Assembly: GCA_003343625.1 (NCBI GenBank)
Contig: QAKV01000005.1
Span: forward strand, 1-64,000
Direction of reading: 5' to 3'
Length of the DNA stretch: 64,000 nt
Origin: Clostridiales bacterium
Lineage (GTDB): Bacteria > Bacillota > Clostridia > Lachnospirales > Lachnospiraceae
In this document: positions 14,651 through 23,071 of the stretch, piece after piece
Numbering within the stretch: position 1 is the first letter of the stretch
Layout: every line of letters begins with the position of its first letter
Made by a program: the position numbers and the translations under genes
The notes under the pieces: model-generated
The model's database searches: none
The model's input: only the letters and a program-made list of their open reading frames with translations
Told to the model about the DNA's origin: nothing

Positions 14651-15097
14651 TTACAGTTCTCCTGAGTCCAATACCACCGTAAACGGCCCGTCATTGGTCA
14701 GGGTCACTTTCATATCAGCCCCGAAGACTCCCGTGCATACGGTTTTCACCTGTTTCCTGCAGGAATCGATGATGTATTCATACAGGCTGTTCGCGTGATC
14801 CGGATCACCCGCCTGCAGAAACGACGGCCGGTTTCCCCTCCTGCAGTCCGCATACAGGGTGAACTGCGAAACCAAAAGTAACTGTCCTCCCACGTCCTTT
14901 AAGGCCAGATTGGTTTTTCCGTCCGCATCTTCAAAGATACGCAGTCCGATCAGTTTTCTGACCATCTTATCGGCCGTTTCCCGGGTATCTTCCTGACAGA
15001 CGCCGATCAGAACGAGAAATCCTTTTTCGATCTCGGAATAAACGCTGCCATCGATCGCTACCTGGGCATGGCTAACCCGCTGAACCACAAATTTCAT
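14651..15097 (-). CDS. dtd: D-aminoacyl-tRNA deacylase
   Basis: Start at [17 protein letters not shown]; the longer open frame upstream is unrelated to the family. 148 residues, normal length. Family motifs: [25 protein letters not shown] (SQFTL motif) and the C-terminal [12 protein letters not shown] (equivalent of the NxGPVT motif). It hydrolyses D-aminoacyl ester bonds on mischarged tRNA. Lone minus-strand gene between plus-strand neighbours. A GAGGAG site lies 11 bases upstream, rather far. Confidence 0.95.
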   Translation of the reverse strand: MKFVVQRVSHAQVAIDGSVYSEIEKGFLVLIGVCQEDTRETADKMVRKLIGLRIFEDADGKTNLALKDVGGQLLLVSQFTLYADCRRGNRPSFLQAGDPDHANSLYEYIIDSCRKQVKTVCTGVFGADMKVTLTNDGPFTVVLDSGEL

Positions 15098-15312
15098 TTT
15101 ACAAAATGCTCCTCTTCTATCGTTAATGATTTCACAAATTTCGCATCCCGGATGTATGCGCGATAATGTCATTCTTAATTTATCATGGTTTTTTAGACAA
15201 AACAACTGCAAAAGGTTCGTATGCGATGAAAATGTCTGCAGAGGTTGAGTTGTTCTGCGCCTTATGATAACATAAATAAATCAGAAGGAACGCGTTTACA
15301 GAGGAGATTTGC

Positions 15313-16080
15313 ATGAAACTACAACAGGTTTTGAGTTATGTCCGCCGGGCGGTGGACGATTACCATATGATTCAGGAAGGGGATAAAATTGCGGTCGGCA
15401 TTTCCGGCGGAAAGGATTCCCTGGCTATGCTCTACGCGCTGCATGGACTGCAGCGTTTCTATCCGCAGCATTTCACCATCCATGCGGTTACTGTGGATCT
15501 GGGATTCGGCAATCTGGATTTGAGCAGGATCGAGGAAATCTGCCGGACGTTGGAGGTCCCTTATACGATCGTCCGGACACAGATCGCGGATATCGTTTTC
15601 AACCAGCGTAAGGAGAGCAACCCCTGCGCCCTGTGCGCCAAAATGAGAAAAGGGGCGCTCAACGACGCCATCAAAGCCGCCGGCTGCAACAAGGTGGCCT
15701 ATGCCCATCACCAGGACGACGTAGTGGAAACCATGCTGATGTCCCTGATCTTCGAAGGCCGTTTCCATACCTTTGCGCCGGTAACCTGGCTGGATCGGAT
15801 GGAGCTGACGGTGATCCGCCCTATGCTGTATATGAAGGAGGCGGATATCATCGGATTTATCCATAAAAATGACATTCCGGTGGTCAAAAGCCCCTGCCCT
15901 GCGGACGGACATACCAAACGGGAGTATACCAAACAGCTGCTGCGACAGCTGAACCTGGAGAATCCGGGCGTCAAGGAGCGGATGTTCACAGCCATACAGA
16001 CCGGAAACCTGAAGGGCTGGCCCGCCGTGGATCATCAGGGGAAGGGGATGCATAAGAAAGAAGGAAGTGAAAACGGATGA
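15313..16080 (+). CDS. ttcA: TtcA-type tRNA 2-thiocytidine synthetase
   Basis: 255 residues. PP-loop GISGGKDSLAML (residues 30-41) binds ATP; Cys-x-x-Cys in PCALCAKMRKGAL and a third Cys in KSPCPADGHT correspond to the three cysteines that hold the 4Fe-4S cluster in TtcA. AYAHHQDDVVETMLMSL is the family's HxxDD segment. TtcA thiolates C32 in some tRNAs; clostridial members may act on other sites. Followed with an ATGA overlap by a recombinase gene. Confidence 0.85.
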   Translation: MKLQQVLSYVRRAVDDYHMIQEGDKIAVGISGGKDSLAMLYALHGLQRFYPQHFTIHAVTVDLGFGNLDLSRIEEICRTLEVPYTIVRTQIADIVFNQRKESNPCALCAKMRKGALNDAIKAAGCNKVAYAHHQDDVVETMLMSLIFEGRFHTFAPVTWLDRMELTVIRPMLYMKEADIIGFIHKNDIPVVKSPCPADGHTKREYTKQLLRQLNLENPGVKERMFTAIQTGNLKGWPAVDHQGKGMHKKEGSENG

Positions 16081-17129
16081 AAAACAGCAGGAACTATCAC
16101 GATCAGGTCAATATCGAAAACGTGCAGAAGCTGAGATCCCTGCTGGAGCAGTTGCCGGCCTTTTGCAGGCAGTTCTTCAGAGGGATCGAGCCCACCACCG
16201 CTTCGCGTACCAGAATCGCTTATGCGTACGATCTCGGGGTTTTTTTTGCATTTTTACATACCCACAACAGCGTTTGCCGGAAGATGGAAATCACGGAGTT
16301 CCCGCTGTCTTTATTGGATCAGATCGGTCGGGAGGACATCGAAGAATATCTGGAATATCTCTCCTATTATACGAAGGATGGTGTGGAGTACACCAATGAC
16401 GAACGCGGAAAACGGCGCAAACTGGCTTCCCTGCGCACCTTTTACCGGTACTTTTTCACAAACGAGCTGATTCGCACGGATCCGGCGGCGCTGGTACCCA
16501 TGCCGAAGCTGCACGACAAGGAAATCGTCCGCCTGGATCCCAACGAAGTCGCTATCCTGCTGGATCAGGTGGAGGCGGGCACGAAAATGACCAAAAGCCA
16601 ACTGAAATTTCATGAAAAGACGAAAGTGCGGGATCTGGCGCTTTTGACGCTCCTTCTCGGAACAGGAATCCGGGTTTCAGAATGCGTGGGACTGGATTTG
16701 AACGATGTGGATTTCGATAATATGGCCATTCGGGTACGCCGCAAAGGCGGATACGAAGATGTGGTCTATTTCGGAAGGGAAGTGGAACAGGCGCTGCTCT
16801 CCTATCTGGAACAGCGAAAACATGCCGTCCCCGCTGAAGGCCATGAGGAGGCATTCTTCCTCTCCCTTCAGAATCGCCGCATGGCGGTGCGCAGCGTGGA
16901 AAATCTGGTAAAAAAATACGCTTCTCTGGTGACCACCACTAAAAAGATCACCCCCCACAAGCTCCGCAGCACTTACGGAACGACTCTGTATCAGGAGACC
17001 GGAGATATTTATCTGGTAGCGGATGTGCTGGGGCATAAAGACGTCAACACCACCCGGAAACACTACGCCGCCATGAAGGATGAAAACAAGCGGAAGGCGG
17101 CGAAGAGCGTACATTTAAGGGAGTCGTAA
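16077..17129 (+). CDS. XerC/XerD-like tyrosine recombinase
   Basis: 350 residues: a SAM-like N-terminal core-binding domain (about 40-140, ending KLASLRTFYRYFFTNELI) and a catalytic domain with Arg199 (GTGIRVSE), Lys223, His294 and Arg297 (HKLR), His320 (LGHKD) and Tyr330 (KHY). Size and context in core genes suggest a housekeeping recombinase, not the island's integrase. A short insert (AGTKMTKSQLKFHEKTK, about 168-183) precedes the catalytic arginine. Start overlaps ttcA stop by four bases. Confidence 0.85.
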   Translation: MKNSRNYHDQVNIENVQKLRSLLEQLPAFCRQFFRGIEPTTASRTRIAYAYDLGVFFAFLHTHNSVCRKMEITEFPLSLLDQIGREDIEEYLEYLSYYTKDGVEYTNDERGKRRKLASLRTFYRYFFTNELIRTDPAALVPMPKLHDKEIVRLDPNEVAILLDQVEAGTKMTKSQLKFHEKTKVRDLALLTLLLGTGIRVSECVGLDLNDVDFDNMAIRVRRKGGYEDVVYFGREVEQALLSYLEQRKHAVPAEGHEEAFFLSLQNRRMAVRSVENLVKKYASLVTTTKKITPHKLRSTYGTTLYQETGDIYLVADVLGHKDVNTTRKHYAAMKDENKRKAAKSVHLRES

Positions 17130-17131
17130 AA

Positions 17132-17214
17132 AAACTTCGAATAGCCGCTGCCCCGTTTTCGCGCTCCGGCCAGTCAAAACTGAACGCCGATGGGAAACGG
17201 GGCGGCGGCTATTC
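17132..17214 (-). terminator. Long-stem terminator of the histidine kinase transcript
   Basis: Arms 17139-17158 and 17195-17214 are complementary at 19 of 20 positions, 36-base loop. On the minus strand the stem is followed by GAAGTTTTTTT. No T-run on the plus strand, so it primarily serves the minus-strand genes. Confidence 0.7.
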
Positions 17215-17239
17215 CGGTTCAGGAGACGACTTTTTCGAC

Positions 17240-19750
17240 TCACCACTTCTTTTTTCTCATATTCCTCTCCGTACGCCACCGGCTCGGATGATAGAAGGGC
17301 CTTTCCGGTGTGGCGGCGTTTCCGGTTTGCTTCATTTCGGGAACCGGATGGGATCGGGATTCTTCCGGGGCACCGCTTTTTCCGTCACCTCTGTTCTCGG
17401 ATTCCGGCGGCCGATGGAATTTCTGAAAAGTCAGCGTGACCTTGAACAAATCCCCATCCACCGAAATGCGCAGCGTTCCGTGCTGCAGCTCCGTAAAGCT
17501 TCTGGCGATAGCCAATCCCAGCCCGCTGCCCTCGGTATTGCGGGAATCATCCCCGCGCACAAACCGCTCGGTCAGCTCTTCCGGCGCCACATGCAGCTCC
17601 ATTCGGGAAATATTCTTGATCTCGATGACAACGTTCTCCTTTTCTTCCTGCAGCACCACATAGACGCGAGTGGAAGGAAGCGCATATTTGATGATATTCG
17701 TGTACAGGTTTTCAAAAATGCGGAACGTCTTCTGCGGATCCAGCGTCAGAATTACTTTTTCTTCCGGAAGCGTGAACTTAAAGGTCAGATCCGCAGCCCC
17801 GATTCGATCCTCATATTCCAGATAACACTGCCTGAGCAGATTACACAGATCCACCTTATCGTAGTTCAGCGTGACATTGTTGGTGGTCGCCTTGCTGACC
17901 TCGAACAGATCCTCGATCAATACCTTCAGACGAACGGCCTTTTTATCCAGCGTATTCAGATATTCCTCCCGCTGCTGAGGCGTGACGCCCGGCTCTTTAA
18001 GCAGATTGATATAGGTGATAATGGCGGTCAGAGGCGTTTTCAGATCGTGGGAAACGTTGGTGATCAGCTCCGACTTCATCCGCTGGCTTTTGACCTCTTC
18101 ATCCACCGCTTTTTTGAAATCGGTCTGAATCTGGCGCAGCTCGTTTTTATAGCTTTCGAAGACCCCGAAATCCTCGGAAAGGGCGATATCCAGATCGCCT
18201 TTGGCGATGGCGCTGGTAGCCAGCAGAAGCCTGTGATATTTATTCTGAACGTCCTTCACATATTTCTTAAGCAGGAAATACAGGATCAGGGAGTAGATCA
18301 GCAAAGGGATGAATCCCCATACCCATAACAGGGAGATGATCCACAGAATGACGAAGTTTAAAATCACCAGTTTGGAAATGATGCGCCTCGCGTCCGTCCC
18401 GATATCGAAGTTCACCAGCTCCTGATAAAAGCTTTTCAGGTAGTTTACGACCCGATCCCAGTAACGGTATAAAAGGCTGCTCTCCTTAAAATAGGATTTC
18501 AGGTGCAGGGCGCGCGGAAGGATGCTTCCAAGAGTGAAGCCTACGCCGAAATACAGATAAAAAACAGCTCCCACCAGAACCAGGGCAATCCAGGAGAGAT
18601 GGAGTGGTTCCAGAATCTGTTCCGTAAAATTCGAAAGGAACCATCCTTTCTGCCAGGAACAGATCAGGGACAACAGATTTTCGACCATGGCGAATCCGAA
18701 AAACAGGAAGAGCAGATTGACTTCCAGAGGAAAACGGCATATTTTGAGCTCCTGATAGCAATAATCCTTCTGTCCATGGCGTCCCAGAATCCAGACGCAG
18801 CCGCTCCCCAGGGCGATAGAGAACAGGAAAAATCCGGTCAGAGCTTCGTAAATCCCCGCTCGATAATAGCTGTCCTCCCAGTTGGATTTATAGTTGGGAA
18901 AAATTCCGGCATAAAGATCCCCGTAGTCATTCTCATTTAAAAGAGCCTGATACTGATCCTGAGTGAGCGCATATACGATTTTCATATTCTCCGGACGGCC
19001 GACGGTGAAACGATACCGATAGCGCTGTTCGGTTTCCATATTGTAGAAAGAGGCGAAAGAGGTGTTGTCTTCATCATAATATTCCGTAAAGGACTGCTCT
19101 CTTCCCAGAGACTCCACCCGCTTTAAAAAGTCGCCGACCTTTCCCTCCACACTGACGCCGCAGTTCGCCACATTGCCAGCTCCGTCATAGCTGATATAAA
19201 CATAATATACATAGGGGTTTTCCTGGGGCGTTTCCCCGTTCGCGATCTCCTTTAATGCCGAAAGGCTGCTGTTGCCGATGGAAGTCCCGGTTTTTGTATC
19301 ATAGGCATAGTAATCCATAGTCTGGGTCAGCACGGAAGCGTAATTGCGGATCCCGGAGAGCTCGCTGAGGGAATTTTCCCGGTATTCACGGACCTGTTCT
19401 TCAAGCGCCTGGCTGCCCGGCACGGCATCTTCCGGAACATTCACCAGATATTCATCCTGAAAGGAATAATCGTCCTCGCCATAGGCGCCCAGATATTCCG
19501 TGGTCACATAAAGGTCGCCGTAAGACCATGTCTTCTGATCCGCTTTTTCCCGCAGATAACGATATTGGACATAATTGCTTTCATACAGGGTTCGAATGAA
19601 AGAACTTCCGGTCAGAGGGTTTTCGAATTCGCTGTCCGCCCGGCTTTCGAAGAAGGGAAAACAGGCCAGAAAAGCCGCAGTTATGGCCAAAATGAGGATG
19701 AGTGCGATCCCCGTACTCTTTGCCTTACTGTTTTTCCATTTTGTATCCAA
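17240..19750 (-). CDS. Membrane sensor histidine kinase
   Basis: 836 residues with TTG start, placed 26 bases inside the response regulator's end; AAGGTGG lies nine bases upstream and no ATG is near. One N-terminal membrane helix (about 14-33), an extracellular domain to about 300, then helices near 303-322, 343-363, 386-410 and a double span 460-495. HAMP-like linker, HisKA with His568 in NVSHDLKTPLTA, and an HATPase domain with SGLGLAIA. A Pro/Arg-rich tail of about 45 residues follows. Partner of the response regulator; the signal is unknown. Confidence 0.88.
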   Translation of the reverse strand: MDTKWKNSKAKSTGIALILILAITAAFLACFPFFESRADSEFENPLTGSSFIRTLYESNYVQYRYLREKADQKTWSYGDLYVTTEYLGAYGEDDYSFQDEYLVNVPEDAVPGSQALEEQVREYRENSLSELSGIRNYASVLTQTMDYYAYDTKTGTSIGNSSLSALKEIANGETPQENPYVYYVYISYDGAGNVANCGVSVEGKVGDFLKRVESLGREQSFTEYYDEDNTSFASFYNMETEQRYRYRFTVGRPENMKIVYALTQDQYQALLNENDYGDLYAGIFPNYKSNWEDSYYRAGIYEALTGFFLFSIALGSGCVWILGRHGQKDYCYQELKICRFPLEVNLLFLFFGFAMVENLLSLICSWQKGWFLSNFTEQILEPLHLSWIALVLVGAVFYLYFGVGFTLGSILPRALHLKSYFKESSLLYRYWDRVVNYLKSFYQELVNFDIGTDARRIISKLVILNFVILWIISLLWVWGFIPLLIYSLILYFLLKKYVKDVQNKYHRLLLATSAIAKGDLDIALSEDFGVFESYKNELRQIQTDFKKAVDEEVKSQRMKSELITNVSHDLKTPLTAIITYINLLKEPGVTPQQREEYLNTLDKKAVRLKVLIEDLFEVSKATTNNVTLNYDKVDLCNLLRQCYLEYEDRIGAADLTFKFTLPEEKVILTLDPQKTFRIFENLYTNIIKYALPSTRVYVVLQEEKENVVIEIKNISRMELHVAPEELTERFVRGDDSRNTEGSGLGLAIARSFTELQHGTLRISVDGDLFKVTLTFQKFHRPPESENRGDGKSGAPEESRSHPVPEMKQTGNAATPERPFYHPSRWRTERNMRKKKW

Positions 19751-20435
19751 CGCCCCACACCACCTTTAAATATTTCGGATTCTTCGGATCGATCTCTATC
19801 TTCTCCCGTATTTTCCGGATGTGAACCATAATGGTATCCGTATTGATCGCTTTCTCATTCCAGATCCGCTCATATATCTCGTCTGCAGAAAAGACGCGTC
19901 CCGGATTCTTCATCAGCAGCAGAAGGATCTTGAATTCAATCGGAGTCAGTTTCACCGGGGATCCGTCCACGAACACTTCCACGGTCTCTTCATTCAGCTC
20001 TATTCCGCCGATCACGTGATAAGTTTCCTTCGGGGGATCCGCCTTGGAAAGGGCTTCCCGGTAACGATTGTAACGGCGGAGCTGGGAATTGACCCGGGCC
20101 AAAAGCTCTAATGGGGTGAATGGCTTGGTGATATAATCGTCTGCGCCCATATTCAGCCCCATGATCTTGTCCACCTCTTCAGATTTTGCGGAGAGCATGA
20201 TCACCGGGAAATCGCACCCTTTCTCTCTCACTTTCATCATCATCGTAATGCCGTCCATCCGGGGCATCATGATGTCCACAATGGCCAGATCGATTTCGTT
20301 TTTCTCGATCTGCTCAAGTCCTTCTACACCGTCCTTCGCCTGAATAACCTGATATCCCTGGTTCTTCAGATAGATTTCCACGCCCTCCCGGATATCGGCA
20401 TCGTCCTCCACGATCAAAATTCGATTCTTTTCCAA
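19725..20435 (-). CDS. OmpR/PhoB-family response regulator
   Basis: Start chosen at TTG 20435 (MEKNRILIVEDDAD): AGGGAGG lies eight bases upstream and a TATAAT -10 element covers the ATG of the longer frame, so that ATG would be outside the transcript. 236 residues. Receiver domain with Asp11/Asp12, phosphoacceptor Asp54 (AIVDIMMP), Ser82 and Lys104 (TKPF). Winged-helix C-terminal domain with FKILLLLMKNPGRVFS and IRKIREKIEIDPKNPKYLKVVWGVGYKM. Operon with the kinase; target genes unknown. Confidence 0.92.
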   Translation of the reverse strand: MEKNRILIVEDDADIREGVEIYLKNQGYQVIQAKDGVEGLEQIEKNEIDLAIVDIMMPRMDGITMMMKVREKGCDFPVIMLSAKSEEVDKIMGLNMGADDYITKPFTPLELLARVNSQLRRYNRYREALSKADPPKETYHVIGGIELNEETVEVFVDGSPVKLTPIEFKILLLLMKNPGRVFSADEIYERIWNEKAINTDTIMVHIRKIREKIEIDPKNPKYLKVVWGVGYKMEKQ

Positions 20436-20472
20436 GTCCTTTTCCTCCCTGCTGCGTTTCATTTCTTCGGCC

Positions 20473-20502
20473 ATTATACCACGTCGGGCCGCAAAAAGGC
20501 AA
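20473..20502 (-). promoter_or_regulatory. Promoter of the two-component operon
   Basis: On the minus strand, TTGCCT (20497-20502), 18-base spacer, TATAAT (20473-20478). The predicted transcript begins near 20466, about 30 bases before the TTG start. Confidence 0.7.
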
Positions 20503-20550
20503 TCGCGCCACTGTCTTTAAGGTACCTGCAAAAGCTTTAAAACAAGAGCC

Positions 20551-20608
20551 AAAAAACCCAAAGAATTTCTAAAGAAATTGGGATATTTCTTTTGAAATCC
20601 TTTGGGTT
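20551..20608 (-). terminator. Terminator of the LysM gene
   Basis: On the minus strand AACCCAAAGGATTTC pairs with GAAATTCTTTGGGTT (one mismatch) and is followed by TTTTGG. It lies 56 bases after the LysM stop. Confidence 0.8.
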
Positions 20609-20663
20609 CCGGGCTTGCCGATATATTTTCAGCGAAGTCGATTCAGTGGGAAAGCGGACGAAT

Positions 20664-21023
20664 TCAGCGATAATCCACGCTGTAATAGGGAACGATCAGA
20701 TATTCTCCTGCACGGATCTCATCCTCCTGCAGATGGTTTGTCATGCGTACCTCTTCGATATAGTCCTCGATTGACTCGTAGTGCTGATCCGCATATTGCC
20801 GGGCAATGGAAGTAAGAGTATCGCCGGGATAGACCAGAATACTCGTGAAATATTTGTAGCTGACAGGAGATGCTTCTTCCTGGGCATCGGAAAGGAAGCC
20901 AAATCCGAGAGCTCCGAAAGCCCCTGAAAGGCAGATCGCCGTCAAAACCGCCGCAATTCTGAACCGAAGCTGTCTCCTCCTGCGACAATAACTATATGAA
21001 AATGTCCTTCCGCCCTTTCTCAT
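20664..21023 (-). CDS. yneA: LysM membrane protein, YneA-like SOS division inhibitor
   Basis: 119 residues: a basic N terminus (RRRRQLRFR), one membrane helix (about 22-43, IAAVLTAICLSGAFGALGFGFL), then an extracellular LysM domain (VYPGDTLTSIARQYADQHY ... EIRAGEYLIVPYY). Size, topology and position divergent from lexA match Bacillus YneA, which delays division during SOS. Sequence identity to YneA is not claimed; the symbol rests on topology and the SOS promoter. Its promoter contains a LexA-box-like site in the spacer and a perfect one downstream. Confidence 0.75.
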   Translation of the reverse strand: MRKGGRTFSYSYCRRRRQLRFRIAAVLTAICLSGAFGALGFGFLSDAQEEASPVSYKYFTSILVYPGDTLTSIARQYADQHYESIEDYIEEVRMTNHLQEDEIRAGEYLIVPYYSVDYR

Positions 21024-21071
21024 CTCAAAACCCCCGATCTCTCCCTATGAAGCGAAGCCAAACATATGTTG

Positions 21072-21085
21072 CGAACATTTGTTCC
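21072..21085. promoter_or_regulatory. LexA box (perfect half sites)
   Basis: GAAC-ATTT-GTTC at 21073-21084 matches the Gram-positive SOS box core. It lies about 12 bases downstream of the yneA-like -10 element, where a bound repressor would block transcription. Confidence 0.85.
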
Positions 21086-21095
21086 TTATACGTCG

Positions 21096-21124
21096 ATTAT
21101 AGCGAACATACTTTCGAATGTCAA
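21096..21124 (-). promoter_or_regulatory. Consensus promoter of the yneA-like gene
   Basis: On the minus strand TTGACA (21119-21124), exactly 17 bases, TATAAT (21096-21101): full consensus at both boxes. A LexA-like site fills the spacer, so this strong promoter should be silent until SOS induction. Confidence 0.88.
21103..21116. promoter_or_regulatory. LexA-box-like site, one mismatch
   Basis: GAAC-ATAC-TTTC at 21104-21115 differs by one base from the GAAC-N4-GTTC core. It lies between the -35 and -10 of the yneA-like promoter. Confidence 0.7.
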
Positions 21125-21142
21125 GTTCTTTTCCGCAAAAAT

Positions 21143-21156
21143 CGAACATTTCTTCG
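21143..21156. promoter_or_regulatory. LexA-box-like site near the lexA promoter
   Basis: GAAC-ATTT-CTTC at 21144-21155, one mismatch from the core, ending 11 bases before the lexA -35 element. It may provide lexA autoregulation. Confidence 0.6.
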
Positions 21157-21166
21157 GAATACATGT

Positions 21167-21195
21167 TTGCCATTTCCATTACGCTATGTTATAAT
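21167..21195 (+). promoter_or_regulatory. Promoter of lexA
   Basis: TTGCCA (21167-21172), 17-base spacer, TATAAT (21190-21195). Transcription would start near 21202, leaving a leader of about 130 bases that contains the structured element below. Confidence 0.8.
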
Positions 21196-21257
21196 GATAT
21201 ATATTTATAGATCGAATGGGAGCGGAAAAAGTTTCAGTCCTGCGCGGAAAGGGGTTA

Positions 21258-21335
21258 GTGTGAAAACGAGCCCGGCAGCTTATTTTTCACACGGATGGCA
21301 TGCTCCGTCGCTGACGCTCCGGAACGGAGGTTTTT
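21258..21335 (+). repeat. Structured leader repeat, copy A (lexA)
   Basis: Begins with a hairpin GTGTGAAAA (21258-21266) / TTTTCACAC (21284-21292), continues through GATGGCATGCTCCGTCGCTG and GACGCTCCGGAACGGAGG, ending directly at the lexA ATG. CTCCGT (21303-21308) can pair with ACGGAG (21324-21329), which would occlude the Shine-Dalgarno. The same modular element precedes aroB (29078-29186) and, shortened, miaA (45404-45471). Confidence 0.75.
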
Positions 21336-21956
21336 ATGGCGCAGAGAAAAATCACTGCCAAACAGCAGGAAATTCTTGACTATATTAAGAACGAAATACT
21401 GGAGAAAGGCTATCCTCCCGCAGTTCGGGAGATCTGCGAAGCGGTACATTTGAAGTCCACTTCTTCTGTTCATTCCCATCTGGAGACGCTGGAGAAGAAC
21501 GGTTTCATCCGCAGGGATCCCACCAAGCCCCGCGCAATCGAGATCTGCGATGAGAGCTTTCAGATGGTTCGTACGGAGATGACCAGCATTCCCGTCATCG
21601 GTAATGTGGCGGCCGGGCAGCCGATTCTGGCGGAGGAGAATATCGAGAGCTATTTTCCGATACCCGCAGAGATGATTCCTTCCGGCGACCCATGTTTCAT
21701 TTTGAAGGTTCGCGGGGAGTCCATGATCAATGCGGGGATTCTCGACGGGGATCGGGTCTTCGTACAGAGTCGTCAGGAAGCGAATAACGGTGAGATGGTA
21801 GTTGCCCTGATCGATGATTCTGCCACGGTCAAGAGATTTTACCGCGAGAACGGGCATATCCGCCTTCAGCCGGAGAACGACTCCATGGAGCCCATCATCG
21901 TAGACGACTGCCGGATTCTTGGAAAAGTGTTCGGCGTGATGCGGATTTACCGCTGA
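21336..21956 (+). CDS. lexA: LexA SOS repressor
   Basis: 206 residues. N-terminal winged helix (residues 1-70, [32 protein letters not shown]); cleavage site Ala93-Gly94 in NVAAGQP; catalytic Ser129 in RGESMINAG and Lys166 in ATVKRFY. It represses SOS genes and self-cleaves when RecA is activated. Only plus-strand gene between 17 and 64 kb. GGAGG sits six bases before ATG and is part of the leader repeat, so translation may be affected by that structure. Confidence 0.97.
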   Translation: MAQRKITAKQQEILDYIKNEILEKGYPPAVREICEAVHLKSTSSVHSHLETLEKNGFIRRDPTKPRAIEICDESFQMVRTEMTSIPVIGNVAAGQPILAEENIESYFPIPAEMIPSGDPCFILKVRGESMINAGILDGDRVFVQSRQEANNGEMVVALIDDSATVKRFYRENGHIRLQPENDSMEPIIVDDCRILGKVFGVMRIYR

Positions 21957-21973
21957 AGCCTGAAATCGTTTTT

Positions 21974-22043
21974 AAAAGAGGCGCTGCCGCAACAGATGAT
22001 TTCCGGGTGGGAAGCCCGTTCCTGTTGCGGCAGCGCCTCTTTT
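21974..22043. terminator. Bidirectional terminator lexA/rsfS
   Basis: Perfect 22-bp inverted repeat (21974-21995 and 22022-22043), 26-base loop, with A-run and T-run at the ends on both strands. It separates convergent lexA and rsfS. Confidence 0.9.
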
Positions 22044-22096
22044 GATATAGGTGGGAAAGTTCAAAGGAACTTTTCTTATCTATTCTATATTCTCGT

Positions 22097-22462
22097 CTAT
22101 TCTTCGGAAGCATCCAGATCGGACAGCCCGATCTTCTTCCCGTCCCGCCAGATTCGTTCCAGATCATAAAAAAGGCGGTTCTGGCGGTCAAATACATGAA
22201 CGATCACATCGCCGTAGTCCATCAGAATCCAGTTCGCCGTCTGATAGCCTTCCACGCTTTTCGGAGCAAAGCCAGCCTTGCCCAGCTTTTCTTCCACATT
22301 ATCGATCATCGCCTGAACCTGATTTTTATTGCTGCCGTTCGCGATCAGGAAATAGTCTGCGAGCACGGAAACTTCGCTGATATCGATGATACAGATATCT
22401 TCCGCCTTTTTCTCCTCCAGGGCGGCCACCGCTATTTTGGTCATTTCAGCTGCCTTCGTCAT
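22097..22462 (-). CDS. rsfS: Ribosome silencing factor RsfS
   Basis: 121 residues, full family length. Family features: EDICIIDISEVSVLADYFLIANGSNKNQVQAM, then GYQTANWILMDYGDVIVHVFDRQNRLFYDLERIW. It binds L14 on the 50S subunit and blocks subunit joining in starvation. The start overlaps the yqeK stop by four bases, in the usual nadD-yqeK-rsfS order. Confidence 0.96.
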   Translation of the reverse strand: MTKAAEMTKIAVAALEEKKAEDICIIDISEVSVLADYFLIANGSNKNQVQAMIDNVEEKLGKAGFAPKSVEGYQTANWILMDYGDVIVHVFDRQNRLFYDLERIWRDGKKIGLSDLDASEE

Positions 22463-23040
22463 AATTTCCCTCCGTTTCGATAGAAATCATAAGTTCTCTG
22501 TGTCATGTTGTCCACTTCCATTTTGCCGGCATGAAGATACTCCAGCGTATCGCGCAATGCGGTCAAAAACGCCTGATCCAGATCTTCGAATGCCAATTTT
22601 CGGATCAGCGCCAGGTTCGGAGCCTGTTTGCGGCCGGGTTCGATATAGTCGGCGATCCAGATGATCTTTTCCAGCAAAGACATTCCGGGACGCCCTGTGG
22701 TATGATTCAGGATGGCGTTAATCACGTCCTTATCCGTTACCCCATATTTTTTCATGGCCAGGAAACTCCCGACTTTTGCATGCAGCAGGTAGGGATTTTT
22801 TCGTTCTGCGTCGTTTATGGCGATATTATATTTTTCGCAGATGATCAGCCGCTTTTCATTGGTCAGGCACTTCGCGCAGTCGTGAAGCATTCCGGCAAGA
22901 ATAGCATTATTGATATCCTCCCCATACCGCATCGCCAGCGCGGCGGCCGTATAAGCTACGCCCAGGGTGTGTTCATACCGCTTCGGATCCAGGGCCTTTT
23001 CCATCGCTTTTCGAATTTTTCTGATATCCGGTTCTTTCAT
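22459..23040 (-). CDS. yqeK: YqeK, symmetrical Ap4A hydrolase (HD domain)
   Basis: 193 residues. HD-domain metal ligands: H in YEHTLGVAYTA and HD in LAGMLHDCAKCL, then HAKVGSFLA and NAILNHTTGRPGMS. The family hydrolyses diadenosine tetraphosphate to two ADP. Between nadD and rsfS in the conserved cluster. Confidence 0.94.
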   Translation of the reverse strand: MKEPDIRKIRKAMEKALDPKRYEHTLGVAYTAAALAMRYGEDINNAILAGMLHDCAKCLTNEKRLIICEKYNIAINDAERKNPYLLHAKVGSFLAMKKYGVTDKDVINAILNHTTGRPGMSLLEKIIWIADYIEPGRKQAPNLALIRKLAFEDLDQAFLTALRDTLEYLHAGKMEVDNMTQRTYDFYRNGGKL

Positions 23041-23071
23041 GCCAGAAGCTCCTTTCCGCGATAATTCAGGA

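Noticed and set aside
15098..15211. Extended start for dtd (to 15211)
   Set aside because: The added 38 residues do not belong to the family, whose members begin at MKxVVQRV.
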